Assembly: GCF_019977655.1 (NCBI RefSeq)
Contig: NZ_AP024849.1
Coordinates: 877,001-941,000 of the forward strand
DNA from: Clostridium gelidum
GTDB lineage: Bacteria > Bacillota > Clostridia > Clostridiales > Clostridiaceae
Direction of reading: 5' to 3'
DNA: 64,000 bases
Shown here: positions 1-8,782 of the stretch, piece by piece
Numbering within the stretch: position 1 is the stretch's first letter
Layout of the letters: the number at the start of each line of letters is the position of its first letter
Notes under the pieces: generated by a model
Seen by the model: only the letters and a program-made list of their open reading frames with translations
The model's database searches: none
What the model was told of the DNA's origin: nothing
Program-made: the position numbers and the translations under genes

Positions 1-17
1 TAAAATAGAGGCGTAAG

Positions 18-101
18 ATGAATAATAGTGATATAAGAAATAAGCAAAATAAAAACAATATTCATGATAAAAGCTATAAAGATTTATTATCTGCTTTGTA
101 A
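18..101 (+). pseudogene. N-terminal remnant of an Rpn-family (PD-(D/E)XK) nuclease/transposase
   Basis: A 27-codon reading frame starts at ATG 18 behind a GAGGCG-type ribosome site and ends at TAA 99-101. The peptide contains IHDKSYKDLLS, which resembles the conserved N-terminus of Rpn-type recombination-promoting nucleases (usually ~300 aa) that are common in clostridia. Nothing downstream restores the rest of the protein, so I read it as a truncated relic. The resemblance is from memory of the family, not a search. Confidence 0.5.
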
Positions 102-249
102 TTAGTATTCTGCAATAATACCGAAAGTTTAATTTAGAATAATATAGTATTTTATAGTTACTATCATAGTAGCTATAAGATTATTCACAATAAAGATTAA
201 TTGTGTTAGAATAGGGATATCAAACAGGAAGTATAGAAATATAAGTTTA

Positions 250-408
250 GGCACAATCAAAAAAATAACAAGTCCATTTGCCAGCCTATTTTCCATCATG
301 CTGTGTCGGCGAATTGCCCTAATAGGCCTGCTATGAGGGGAATTTGTCTCCTTGCCTGATGAAAAATATTCATGGCAACTTTGGACTTGTTATTTATTTT
401 CATGTGCC
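250..408. repeat. MITE-like inverted-repeat element, copy 1
   Basis: The element begins GGCACAATC and ends CATGTGCC. The two ends form an imperfect ~27-bp terminal inverted repeat ending in ATAACAAGTCCA. A second internal pair (TTTGCCA... / ...CAGGCA) extends the stem. Near-identical ends recur at 9355, 43861 and 61059, and the middle differs between copies. It carries no plausible gene. It lies upstream of the radical SAM gene at 580 and can fold into a long hairpin in RNA. The rest of 102-579 holds only AT-rich sequence and a small leader hairpin (AGCACAT/ATGTGCT, ~541-558) just before the ribosome site. Confidence 0.8.
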
Positions 409-579
409 TTATACTTCTTTTATTTATGTGTAAGATAATCTGTGTGCAATTACGTGACGGTAATTTAATTATAAAATAATTAACATATGAACATTCAAAA
501 AATAACGTATATAATTTTAAAAAAATAATTAAACAAAGATTAGCACATAGAAATGTGCTTTTGAGGAGGAAATATATTA

Positions 580-2436
580 ATGAATAAAATTTCAGATGAT
601 ATCTTATATAAGGTTGAGAAACCAAGTAGATATACTGGTGGGGAATTAAATGAAATTGTTAAGAACCCAAGTGAAGCTTTAATAAGATTTGCATTTTGTT
701 TTCCTGATGTTTATGAGGTAGGTATGTCTCATTTAGGAAGTAGAATTCTTTATCATACTTTAAATGCAAGAGAAGATACATATTGCGAAAGAACATTTGC
801 ACCATGGCCAGATATGGAAGTACAACTTAGAAAAAATGATATTCCATTATTCACGTTGGAGACTAAAGATTCTTTAAAGGAATTTGATATTTTAGGATTT
901 ACCCTTCAATATGAAATGAGTTTTACCAATATTTTAAACATGATAAATATGGCTGGTATTACTATAAGAGCTTCTGAACGAAGTGAAGATGAACCTATAG
1001 TTATGGCAGGTGGTCCTTGTGCATATAATCCAGAACCACTATATGATATAGTTGATTTCTTTGAAATTGGTGAAGGCGAAGAAATGATGAATGATGTTTT
1101 GGATGTCTATAAAAAGTATAAAGGTAAGGGCAAAAAGAAAGAATTTTTAAGAGAAATATCTAAAATTCAAGGTATATACGTGCCTTCATTATATGATGTT
1201 ATTTATAATGAAGATAATACTATAAAAGAATTTAAACCAAAGTATGATGATGTTCCGAGTACTATTAAGAAGAGAATTATAAATAACTATACAAAGGTGG
1301 ATTTTCCAACCAATATTATAGTTCCTTATTCAGAGATTGTTCATGATAGAATAGTTTTAGAGATATTTAGAGGATGTACAAATGGATGTAGATTCTGTCA
1401 AGCTGGAATGCTTTATAGACCAGTTAGAGAAAAGAAAAAAGAAGATCTTGTAGAATTAGCTAGAGAATTAGTTAAAAATACAGGGTATGAAGAAATTTCT
1501 CTTTCATCATTAAGTACCTGTGATTATTCTGATATAAAGGGATTAATTACAGATTTAACAGAAGAACATGAAGAAAACAGAGTTGGAATAGCGCTTCCTT
1601 CAATTAGAGTTGACTCTTTTTCAGTTGATTTACTTAAGGATATCCAAAAGGTAAGAAAGAGTGGCTTAACTTTTGCACCAGAAGCAGGATCTCAAAGAAT
1701 GAGAGATGTAATAAATAAGGGACTTACAGAAGATAAAATTTTAAATGCAGCTAGAAGTGCTTTTGAAGCTGGATGGAAGACTCTTAAGCTTTATTTTATG
1801 GTTGGACTTCCTTATGAAGAACTTGAAGATTGTACTGGAATTGGAGAACTTGCAGAAAAAATTGTTGATGAATATAAAGCAGTTCCTAAGAAAAAGGGTG
1901 ATTATAAGGGCTTAAGACTTACAGTAAGTACATCAATACTTATACCTAAGCCATTTACACCATTCCAATGGACTCCTATGGCAAGACTTCAAGACGTAAA
2001 TGAGAAGATTAATGCTGTCAAGGATTCAATTAAATCAAAATGCATAGTTTATAATTACCATGAGCAAAAGACATCTATAATGGAGTCTGTATTTGCAAGA
2101 GGTGACAGAAGATTATGTGATGTTTTAATTAAGGCTTATGAAAAGGGTGCAAAATTTGATGGATGGGGTCAATACTTTAACTATAGATTATGGATGGAAG
2201 CTATGGAAGAATGCAACTTGGATGTAGATTTTTATGCATATAGGGAAAGAGCTTATGATGAAGTATTACCATGGGATTTTATTGATATAGGAGTGAATAG
2301 AAAATATTTAGAAATTGAAAGTGAAAAAGCAAAGAAAGCAGAATTGACTCAAAACTGTAAAAAAGGATGTACAGGATGTGGCATTGATGTAAACTTTAAA
2401 GATGGGGAGTGTTTTGAAGGTGCGATACTTAACTAA
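580..2436 (+). CDS. TIGR03960-type B12-binding-like/radical SAM protein
   Basis: A 618-aa radical SAM protein. The N-terminal ~230 residues look like a B12-binding-type fold. The iron-sulfur motif CTNGCRFC (CxxxCxxC) sits near residues 266-273 and is followed by a SAM-binding barrel. A second Cys cluster, CKKGCTGC, lies near the C-terminus. The next gene is its usual partner (DUF2344/TIGR03936), an arrangement conserved in clostridia just before RNase G and L21. The substrate is not established for the family; an RNA or ribosome-related role is suggested only by the neighbours. GAGGAGG lies 10-16 nt before the ATG. Full length. Confidence 0.9.
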   Translation: MNKISDDILYKVEKPSRYTGGELNEIVKNPSEALIRFAFCFPDVYEVGMSHLGSRILYHTLNAREDTYCERTFAPWPDMEVQLRKNDIPLFTLETKDSLKEFDILGFTLQYEMSFTNILNMINMAGITIRASERSEDEPIVMAGGPCAYNPEPLYDIVDFFEIGEGEEMMNDVLDVYKKYKGKGKKKEFLREISKIQGIYVPSLYDVIYNEDNTIKEFKPKYDDVPSTIKKRIINNYTKVDFPTNIIVPYSEIVHDRIVLEIFRGCTNGCRFCQAGMLYRPVREKKKEDLVELARELVKNTGYEEISLSSLSTCDYSDIKGLITDLTEEHEENRVGIALPSIRVDSFSVDLLKDIQKVRKSGLTFAPEAGSQRMRDVINKGLTEDKILNAARSAFEAGWKTLKLYFMVGLPYEELEDCTGIGELAEKIVDEYKAVPKKKGDYKGLRLTVSTSILIPKPFTPFQWTPMARLQDVNEKINAVKDSIKSKCIVYNYHEQKTSIMESVFARGDRRLCDVLIKAYEKGAKFDGWGQYFNYRLWMEAMEECNLDVDFYAYRERAYDEVLPWDFIDIGVNRKYLEIESEKAKKAELTQNCKKGCTGCGIDVNFKDGECFEGAILN

Positions 2437-3121
2437 ATTTACTAAAGAAGAAAACATTAAGTTCATATCTCATTTAGATGTACTTAAAACTATTCAAAAG
2501 AATATTAGAAGGTCAGGACTTCCAGTAGAATTTTCACAAGGATTTAATCCACATATGAATACATCAATAGCACAACCCTTATCTGTTGGAGTATATTCAA
2601 GTGGTGAATATATGGATATGATATTAACAACTGAGACCGATGAACAAGAAATTGTGGATAAATTAAATGCAACTGCGCCAAGCGGAATAAAATACATAAG
2701 TGCACTTGCAATTCCTTATACTGTAGGCGAGAAAAAAGTGCCTCAAGCTATGGCATTGATTGATGCAGCAAGGTACACTATAAAGATTAAATATTCTGAT
2801 GTTTCGGCGTTAGAAGGAGAAATGACTAATCTTATGGAAAATGAAACTTGGAATACAATAAAGAAAAGCAAAAAAGGTGAAAGAGAAGTTGATTTAAAAA
2901 CTTTAATTAAGGAATTTAGCTTTTGGATTAAGGATGAATTTTTAGTGCTTAATGTATTGATTAGTACAGGAAGTAGAGAACATTTAAGTGCAGATTTATT
3001 AGTTAGCTATATACAAGAAAAAACTACCAATGCACTTTTGGATGCCTTTGTTAATATAAAAAGAGAAGAAATGTATTTTTATAAGAATGAAACACTTGTA
3101 CCATTATACAAGTGCGTATAG
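2414..3121 (+). CDS. TIGR03936-type radical SAM-associated protein (DUF2344)
   Basis: About 235 aa with the family's early FISHLDVLKTIQK motif and the GFNPHM segment. It overlaps the end of the radical SAM gene, so the two are translationally coupled. An ATG at 2402 is possible, but GGGGAG (2404-2409) lies downstream of it and fits the TTG at 2414, which gives the family-like start LKVRYLTKF. Function unknown; probably works with the upstream radical SAM enzyme. Confidence 0.88.
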   Translation: MKVRYLTKFTKEENIKFISHLDVLKTIQKNIRRSGLPVEFSQGFNPHMNTSIAQPLSVGVYSSGEYMDMILTTETDEQEIVDKLNATAPSGIKYISALAIPYTVGEKKVPQAMALIDAARYTIKIKYSDVSALEGEMTNLMENETWNTIKKSKKGEREVDLKTLIKEFSFWIKDEFLVLNVLISTGSREHLSADLLVSYIQEKTTNALLDAFVNIKREEMYFYKNETLVPLYKCV

Positions 3122-3130
3122 ACCGACGAA

Positions 3131-3316
3131 ATAAGGGGGCATGCATTTACTCCAGTTACTGAAGATTTTGATGGGTGCTTCTAAGATCATAAGTTGTGCC
3201 CAAAAAGCTTGCTTCAAAGGCAAGCTTTGAACAAGCATTTTGGAACAACTTATAATCAAGAAGCACAACCATCAAAATCTTCTTATGTAACATTCCGCAA
3301 AAGCAAGCCCCCTTAT
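3131..3316. repeat. Long imperfect palindrome (~186 bp)
   Basis: ATAAGGGGGC at the left end pairs with GCCCCCTTAT at the right end. Inside, GAAGATTTTGATGG pairs with CCATCAAAATCTTC, ATAAGTTGT with ACAACTTAT, and AAGCTTGC with GCAAGCTT at the centre. The whole 3122-3427 gap is mainly this structure. It lies between the DUF2344 gene and RNase G. It could be a terminator or a MITE; there is no long T-run and no coding frame. Confidence 0.8.
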
Positions 3317-3427
3317 TTCTAGTTATAATATATATTAATAAGTATGAGTATAATGTAAAAAATGGGGAACCATATAGGTACCCACAGTGTTAATTGTATA
3401 TTGCCAATTGAATAGGATGTGTGTTAA

Positions 3428-4876
3428 ATGAAAGAGATTTTTATTGAGAGAAGAGAAAAGCTTTTAAGAATAGCACTTAAATCTAATAATGAATTGATAG
3501 AAAGTATTGTAGAAGAAAAGAATAATGAACCTATAATAGGAGAAATTTATAAGGGGAGAATTAAAAATATTCTTCCAGCTATAAATTCTATATTTATCGA
3601 TTTAGGATTAGATAAAGAAGGATATATGTACTATAGTAATGAGCTTAAGGCAAAGGGAATAAAAAAGGGTGAAGAAATATTAGTAGAAGTAATAAAAGAG
3701 CCTATTGGTGACAAAGGTGCTAAATTGACACCTAAAGTTTCAATTCCTGGGAAATATATTGTCTTAAATTGTTATGGAGAGGGAATAGAGTTTTCTAAAA
3801 GAATAGATGACAAAGAAAAGAAAAAAGAAATTTCAGAGAATATTCAACCTTTGAAAGATGTGTGCATAACAGTAAGAACAGAAGGTGCTAATGTAAGTCT
3901 AGAAATTATTAAAAAGGAAATAGATAAACTTTATGATGAGTTTGAAAATATAGACAAAAAAATGAAGTATTCATTAGGATTAAAAAAAATTTATGGTGAA
4001 GATTTAAGTTTAACTAAGATTTTAATGAACTCTAGTTACGAAGAAGTTACAAAGGTTCATGTGGATAATGATATGGATTTTGAAAAGGTAGCTCACTTTA
4101 TTAAAGGTGAAGAAAATTTTAAATTAGAGAAATATGAAGGCTATAGAAATCTTTTTGATTTCCATGGGTTAGAAAAGGAATTATTAAAACTCAGGCATAA
4201 TAAAGTTAATTTGCCATGTGGTGGTTACATAGTAATAGATAAAACAGAAGCAATGTATGTTGTTGATGTTAATAGTGGTAAAAACATAAAAGAAAGAAGT
4301 TTTGATAAAACCATTTTAGAAACTAATTTAGAAGCTACAAAAGAAATAGGAAAACAAATAAGACTTAGAAATTTAAGTGGAATTATAGTTATAGATTTTA
4401 TTGATATGAGAGATAGAAGTCAAAGAGCTATTGTCATGTCAGCACTTAAAGAAAGCTTAAAATTAGATAAGGGAAACGTAAAAATATTCCCTTTTACTGA
4501 ATTGGATTTAGTTCAAATTGCAAGGAAGAGACAAGGAAAGAGTATATACGAATACATGGAAGAAGAATGCAATTTATGCAAAGGTAGAGGCATAATTTTA
4601 AAATTATCGTATATAGAAGGACTTATAAAAAATGAAATCATAAGAGTAAAAGAAGAAAATACAATAGATTGTTTTCATATAGAAATTGATAGCGTTTATA
4701 AAGATAAAATTAAAGAAGATATTTTTGATTTCATAAAAGAAATAGATGGGTTAGATAAAGAAATATATTTAAACTATGTAGATGGAATAGAAGGCTACAA
4801 AATTGAACCACTTATATTTCAAGGGCAGAAAGATAACTTGAAAGACTATAAGGTTACAGCTATAGAAAAACTTTAA
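3428..4876 (+). CDS. rng: Ribonuclease E/G family endoribonuclease (RNase G)
   Basis: 482 aa, the size of RNase G rather than RNase E. An S1-type RNA-binding domain spans residues ~35-110 (GEIYKGRIKNILPAINSIFIDLG). The catalytic domain has the two acidic metal-binding stretches VVDVNSG (~280) and IVIDFIDM (~318). The zinc-link Cys pair is CNLCKGRG (~380). It should cut single-stranded, AU-rich RNA, for example rRNA precursors. It sits just before the L21 operon, as in other clostridia. Confidence 0.93.
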   Translation: MKEIFIERREKLLRIALKSNNELIESIVEEKNNEPIIGEIYKGRIKNILPAINSIFIDLGLDKEGYMYYSNELKAKGIKKGEEILVEVIKEPIGDKGAKLTPKVSIPGKYIVLNCYGEGIEFSKRIDDKEKKKEISENIQPLKDVCITVRTEGANVSLEIIKKEIDKLYDEFENIDKKMKYSLGLKKIYGEDLSLTKILMNSSYEEVTKVHVDNDMDFEKVAHFIKGEENFKLEKYEGYRNLFDFHGLEKELLKLRHNKVNLPCGGYIVIDKTEAMYVVDVNSGKNIKERSFDKTILETNLEATKEIGKQIRLRNLSGIIVIDFIDMRDRSQRAIVMSALKESLKLDKGNVKIFPFTELDLVQIARKRQGKSIYEYMEEECNLCKGRGIILKLSYIEGLIKNEIIRVKEENTIDCFHIEIDSVYKDKIKEDIFDFIKEIDGLDKEIYLNYVDGIEGYKIEPLIFQGQKDNLKDYKVTAIEKL

Positions 4877-4979
4877 AATGATGAATGATTAAGAATGAAG
4901 GATGAATAATTAGGTTGGATATTTGAAACTCTTTGGGAGTTTCATCCTCAATCATTCATTATTCATCATTAATTTTAAA
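4876..4979. repeat. Imperfect palindrome after rng
   Basis: Left arm AATGATGAATGATT and later GGATGAA pair with right arm TTCATCC and AATCATTCATTATTCATCATT. A tight inner hairpin is GAAACTC-TTT-GGGAGTTTC. It could end rng transcription or be a small dispersed clostridial repeat. Confidence 0.6.
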
Positions 4980-4986
4980 ACTTTCC

Positions 4987-5015
4987 TTTACAAGAGGAAA
5001 AGATTGTGGTAAACT
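4987..5015 (+). promoter_or_regulatory. Promoter of the L21 operon
   Basis: TTTACA (4987-4992) and TAAACT (5010-5015) are separated by exactly 17 bp, immediately upstream of the L21 leader. Predicted by eye. Confidence 0.6.
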
Positions 5016-5017
5016 GA

Positions 5018-5100
5018 CATTTGTAAACCGCGCACGTAAGGTTTTAAATAGAACAAAGTTAAATCTTTGTACCAAAAGTGGCGAGACCGTTATGAGGAGG
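5018..5100 (+). ncRNA. Ribosomal protein L21 leader (L21_leader type)
   Basis: The 5' leader of rplU contains the hairpin-forming AAACCGCGCACGTAAGGTTT block typical of the Firmicutes L21 leader, then a CAAAGTTAAATCTTTG hairpin, and ends in the ribosome site. In this family the leader is thought to bind a product of the operon and provide feedback control. Recognised from motif memory; a covariance search would confirm it. Confidence 0.65.
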
Positions 5101-5107
5101 TGTTTTA

Positions 5108-5422
5108 ATGTACGCAGTAGTAGCAACAGGAGGAAAACAATACAGAGTTCAAGCAGGAGACGTAATATTCGTTGAAAAGCTTATCGCTGAGGTTGACTCA
5201 ACAGTTGAATTAACTGAGGTTTTAGCTGTAGAAACTGACAACGCAGGTATCAAAATTGGTACACCAGTTGTTGAAGGAGCTAAAGTTGTAGCTAAGGTTG
5301 TAGCACAAGGTAAGGCAAAGAAGGTTATAGTTTTCAAATATAAGTCTAAAAAGGACTATAGAAGAAAAAATGGACACAGACAACCTTACACTAAGCTAAT
5401 AATCGAAAAGATCGAAGCTTAA
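5108..5422 (+). CDS. rplU: 50S ribosomal protein L21
   Basis: 104 aa, full length. It starts MYAVVATGGKQYRVQ and has the C-terminal KRRKNGHRQPYT-type signature (here YRRKNGHRQPYTKL). First gene of the rplU-prp-rpmA operon, with AGGAGG ahead of the ATG. Structural protein of the large subunit that binds 23S rRNA. The overlapping reading frame from 4933 in another frame is not a gene. Confidence 0.98.
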   Translation: MYAVVATGGKQYRVQAGDVIFVEKLIAEVDSTVELTEVLAVETDNAGIKIGTPVVEGAKVVAKVVAQGKAKKVIVFKYKSKKDYRRKNGHRQPYTKLIIEKIEA

Positions 5423-5429
5423 TAAAATT

Positions 5430-5816
5430 ATGGTTAAAGTAAAAATCAAACAACATAATGAAAATATTGTTGGATTTGTAATGAATGGTCATGCATTAAG
5501 TGATGACAGAGATTTTTCAAATGATCCTGCTTTAGTGGGAGAATCATTTGATTTAATATGCAATTCTGTTGCAGTTTTGTCTCAAAGCGTAATCATTGGA
5601 TTGGATGAAGTTTTAAAACTAAATTCAACTTACGAAATCAAGGATGGATACTTAAAATTAGATCTTCAAGATTTTAATTTAGAAGAACTAAATCAAGCTC
5701 AAGTGTTGTTAAAAACTTTTGAAAAAAGCTTGGAAAGTGTAATTTTAGGATTTGATCAGTTGGTAGGGCAAAAGAAACGTAGAGAATATATAACTTTAAT
5801 AAAAGAGGAGGTGTAG
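5430..5816 (+). CDS. prp: Ribosomal-processing cysteine protease Prp
   Basis: 128 aa between L21 and L27, the invariant Firmicutes position. The catalytic His is in GHA (residues 20-22) and the Cys in DLICNSVAVLS (Cys46). Prp removes the N-terminal extension of L27 after the LQLFA motif, and that extension is present in the next gene. The spacer between catalytic His and Cys is longer than in the short versions of the family. Confidence 0.93.
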   Translation: MVKVKIKQHNENIVGFVMNGHALSDDRDFSNDPALVGESFDLICNSVAVLSQSVIIGLDEVLKLNSTYEIKDGYLKLDLQDFNLEELNQAQVLLKTFEKSLESVILGFDQLVGQKKRREYITLIKEEV

Positions 5817-5820
5817 TCAC

Positions 5821-6120
5821 ATGTTAATTATGAACCTTCAATTATTCGCTCATAAAAAGGGTGTTGGTAGTTCTAGAAATGGTAGAGACTCTGCAGCGCA
5901 AAGATTAGGAGCTAAATCTGCTGATGGAGAATTTGTTCTTGCAGGAAACATTCTTTATAGACAAAGAGGAACTAAAATCCATCCAGGTGAAAATGTTGGA
6001 AGAGGTAAAGATGATACTTTATTTGCTAAAATCGATGGAATCGTTAGATTCGAAAGACTTGGTAGAGATAAGAAGAAAGCAAGTGTTTACCCAACAAACG
6101 TTGAAGCAATAGCTGAATAA
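5821..6120 (+). CDS. rpmA: 50S ribosomal protein L27 with cleavable N-terminal extension
   Basis: 99 aa. It begins MLIMNLQLFAHKKG; Prp should cut after LQLFA to leave the mature protein, which reaches the peptidyl-transferase centre. The start at 5821 has AGGAGG at good spacing; the ATG at 5830 is too far away. Last gene of the operon, followed by a terminator. Confidence 0.97.
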   Translation: MLIMNLQLFAHKKGVGSSRNGRDSAAQRLGAKSADGEFVLAGNILYRQRGTKIHPGENVGRGKDDTLFAKIDGIVRFERLGRDKKKASVYPTNVEAIAE

Positions 6121-6134
6121 TTACTTTAGAAATT

Positions 6135-6164
6135 AAGCACTCTTAGTTTAAGAGTGCTTTTTTT
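6135..6164 (+). terminator. Rho-independent terminator after rpmA
   Basis: AAGCACTCTT and AAGAGTGCTT form a perfect stem around AGTTT, followed by a T-run. It ends the L21-L27 operon. Confidence 0.9.
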
Positions 6165-6329
6165 AAATGCCTATGAAATAAATTGCTTTTCTAGTTGAGA
6201 TTAAACATTAAATCGAATATGATATAATAAAGTAAGATTGCATTGGGAAGAATAGTTTATATTGAAGATTAGGAAAAGTTTAATTACTAAGCAAGATAAT
6301 AAAAAAATACACAAGGAAAGGGTGATTAT

Positions 6330-7634
6330 ATGTTTATAGATACAGCGAAGGTCTTCGTTAAGTCTGGTGATGGTGGTGATGGTGCTATTACTTTTAGAAG
6401 AGAAAAGTATGTACCGTTAGGTGGGCCAGATGGCGGCGATGGTGGAAGAGGTGGTAGCATCATTTTCCAAGTTGAAACTGGTATAACTACATTATTAGAT
6501 TTCAAATATAAAAAGAGATTTGTTGCAGAAGAAGGCGGCAGAGGTAGTGGACAGAAGTGCTATGGAAGAGATGGTCAAGATCTTTTTATAAAAGTACCTA
6601 TGGGAACAATCATAAGAGAAGAAGAGACTAATAAAATAATTGCAGATCTTTCTCATAAAGGTCAAGAATTAGTATTATGTAGAGGTGGAAAAGGTGGTAA
6701 AGGTAACACTAAGTTTGCTACTTCTACTAAACAAGCACCTCATTATGCAGAACCAGGAATGCCTGGAGATGAATTAAATATACTTTTAGAATTAAAATTA
6801 CTTGCAGATGTTGGATTACTAGGATTCCCTAATGTAGGAAAATCAACATTACTTTCTATGACAACAAAAGCAAAACCAAAGATTGCAAATTATCATTTTA
6901 CTACTATAAAGCCTAATTTAGGTGTTGTTGCAGTACCAGGAATTGAACCATTTGTTATGGCAGATATTCCAGGAATTATTGAAGGTGCAGCAGAAGGTGT
7001 TGGTCTTGGAATACAATTTTTAAAACATATTGAAAGAACTAGACTTTTAATTCATATAGTAGATATTTCAGGAGTTGAAGGAAGAGAACCTTTTGATGAT
7101 TTTGTAAAAATAAACGAAGAATTGAAGAAATATTCTGTTAAGCTTTGGGATAGACCTCAAATTGTAGTAGCGAATAAGAGTGATATGCTTTATGATGACA
7201 CTATATTTGAAGATTTTAAGAAGAAAGTTCAAGAAATGGGCTTTGATAAGGTATTTATAATGTCAGCAGCTACAAATGAAGGCGTTGATGCTGTAATGAA
7301 AGAAGCAGCAAGAATACTTAAGGAAATTCCAATTAAAGAATTAGAAATTTCAGCAGATGAAATGTATATACCAGAAGAAAAGAGATTTACTTATGATATT
7401 ACAGTTCAAAAGAATGTTCAAAAGGATGATGAAGAGGAGTGCAACGTTTATATTATTAATGGTACATTTGTAGATAGAATATTACATGCTATTAATGTAA
7501 ATGATGCAGACTCTTTAAGATATTTCCACAAAGTTCTTAAAAATAAAGGTATAATGGATGAACTTAGAGAAATGGGAATCAAAGATGGAGATATGGTAAG
7601 ATTAAATAACTTTGAATTTGAATATGTAATGTAA
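6330..7634 (+). CDS. obgE: GTPase Obg (CgtA/ObgE)
   Basis: 434 aa. The N-terminal glycine-rich Obg domain covers residues 1-158. The GTPase domain has P-loop GFPNVGKST (~165), switch region TTIKPNLG, G3 DIPGIIEGA and G4 NKSD. A C-terminal OCT domain covers ~355-434. Essential factor in late 50S assembly and stress control. GAAAGG ribosome site before ATG 6330. A TATAAT at 6223-6228 may be its -10 element. Confidence 0.96.
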   Translation: MFIDTAKVFVKSGDGGDGAITFRREKYVPLGGPDGGDGGRGGSIIFQVETGITTLLDFKYKKRFVAEEGGRGSGQKCYGRDGQDLFIKVPMGTIIREEETNKIIADLSHKGQELVLCRGGKGGKGNTKFATSTKQAPHYAEPGMPGDELNILLELKLLADVGLLGFPNVGKSTLLSMTTKAKPKIANYHFTTIKPNLGVVAVPGIEPFVMADIPGIIEGAAEGVGLGIQFLKHIERTRLLIHIVDISGVEGREPFDDFVKINEELKKYSVKLWDRPQIVVANKSDMLYDDTIFEDFKKKVQEMGFDKVFIMSAATNEGVDAVMKEAARILKEIPIKELEISADEMYIPEEKRFTYDITVQKNVQKDDEEECNVYIINGTFVDRILHAINVNDADSLRYFHKVLKNKGIMDELREMGIKDGDMVRLNNFEFEYVM

Positions 7635-7704
7635 TCAATTGAAAGAACCCCCAGGGATAATTAATACAACTATATGTTGAAAGAAATTTTAGGAGGAAAA
7701 TAAA

Positions 7705-8001
7705 ATGTTAACAGGAAAAGAAAGAGCTTATTTAAGAGGTTTAGGAAATCAACTTTCACCAATATTCCAAATAGGTAAAAATGGTGTTGAAGAAAACTTT
7801 TTAATACAAGTTAAGCAAGCATTAGAAGCTAGGGAATTAATTAAAATAAAAGTTTTGGAAAACAGCGGATTAGAATCTAGAGAAACTTCAGACATGATAT
7901 GTAAGGCTGTTAAATGTGAAGGAGTTCAAGCAATTGGAAATAAGATAGTTCTATATAAGAAGTCTAAAAATAAACAACAAATAGAATTACCTACTAAATA
8001 A
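7705..8001 (+). CDS. yhbY: Ribosome assembly RNA-binding protein YhbY (CRS1/YhbY domain)
   Basis: 98 aa, a single CRM domain with the GKNG loop (QIGKNGVEENFL) and the GNKIVLY strand. It binds pre-50S particles. It follows obgE in the same direction, with AGGAGG before the start and a terminator right after. Confidence 0.93.
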   Translation: MLTGKERAYLRGLGNQLSPIFQIGKNGVEENFLIQVKQALEARELIKIKVLENSGLESRETSDMICKAVKCEGVQAIGNKIVLYKKSKNKQQIELPTK

Positions 8002-8020
8002 ATAGATACTAATTAATAGA

Positions 8021-8060
8021 AGAAACTACTTTAAAATTATTTTGAAGTAGTTTCTTTTTT
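8021..8060 (+). terminator. Terminator after yhbY
   Basis: AGAAACTACTT pairs with AAGTAGTTTCT and is followed by TTTTTT. Confidence 0.9.
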
Positions 8061-8146
8061 GTAAAACTTAAGATATTTAAAATAATATTTATGAGTACTT
8101 CGTGATATAATATTTAAGTAACGATGTTACTTTAGGAGGGAACCTT

Positions 8147-8764
8147 ATGAAGCGGTATGGTATAATAGGAGGGACATTTGATCCTATTCATAATGCACAT
8201 TTATATATAGCTTATGAAGCTAAAGAACAATTAGATTTAGATGAAGTGATTTTTATGCCAGCAGGAAAGCAACCCTTTAAAGCTAATAATATAGTTACGG
8301 ACTCTAAATTAAGATATGAAATGGTTAAAATTGCAACTGAACCTTTTAATGAATTTTCTGTTTCGAGTTATGAAATAGAAAAAGGTGGACTTAGTTTTAC
8401 TTATGAAACATTACAATATTTTAAAGGTGAAAGTGATGCTCAAAATAAAGAAAAAGAATTGTTTTTCATAACAGGTGCAGATTGTTTAATTAGTATAGAA
8501 AAATGGAGAGAAGTTGAAAAAATATTTTCATTAGCTACTCTTGTGGTTTTTGCAAGAGATGGAATTAGTAAAAACGAAATGATAGAAAAGAAGAAAATAA
8601 TAGAAGAAAAATATAATGGGAAAATAATTATTTTAGATTTAAAAGAACTTGAAATATCTTCAACAGATATAAGGGAGAGAATAAATCAAAATAAACGAAT
8701 AGATTTTTTTGTACCACCAAAAGTTGTTGATATGATTTACAAAAAGGGATTGTATCATTATTAA
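8147..8764 (+). CDS. nadD: Nicotinate-nucleotide adenylyltransferase
   Basis: 205 aa. The nucleotidyltransferase motif GGTFDPIHNAH (HxGH-like) is near the N-terminus and ISSTDIR near the C-terminus binds ATP. It makes deamido-NAD from nicotinate mononucleotide. First gene of a nadD-yqeK pair, GGAGGG ribosome site. Confidence 0.95.
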   Translation: MKRYGIIGGTFDPIHNAHLYIAYEAKEQLDLDEVIFMPAGKQPFKANNIVTDSKLRYEMVKIATEPFNEFSVSSYEIEKGGLSFTYETLQYFKGESDAQNKEKELFFITGADCLISIEKWREVEKIFSLATLVVFARDGISKNEMIEKKKIIEEKYNGKIIILDLKELEISSTDIRERINQNKRIDFFVPPKVVDMIYKKGLYHY

Positions 8765-8782
8765 TTATAGGAGGGAATAATT

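Noticed and set aside
296..625. 109-codon minus-strand frame across the first MITE copy
   Set aside because: Overlaps the repeat and the start of the radical SAM gene; low-complexity translation.
4933..5175. 80-codon plus-strand frame overlapping the L21 leader
   Set aside because: It runs through the structured leader and into rplU in another frame, with no ribosome site or coding character.
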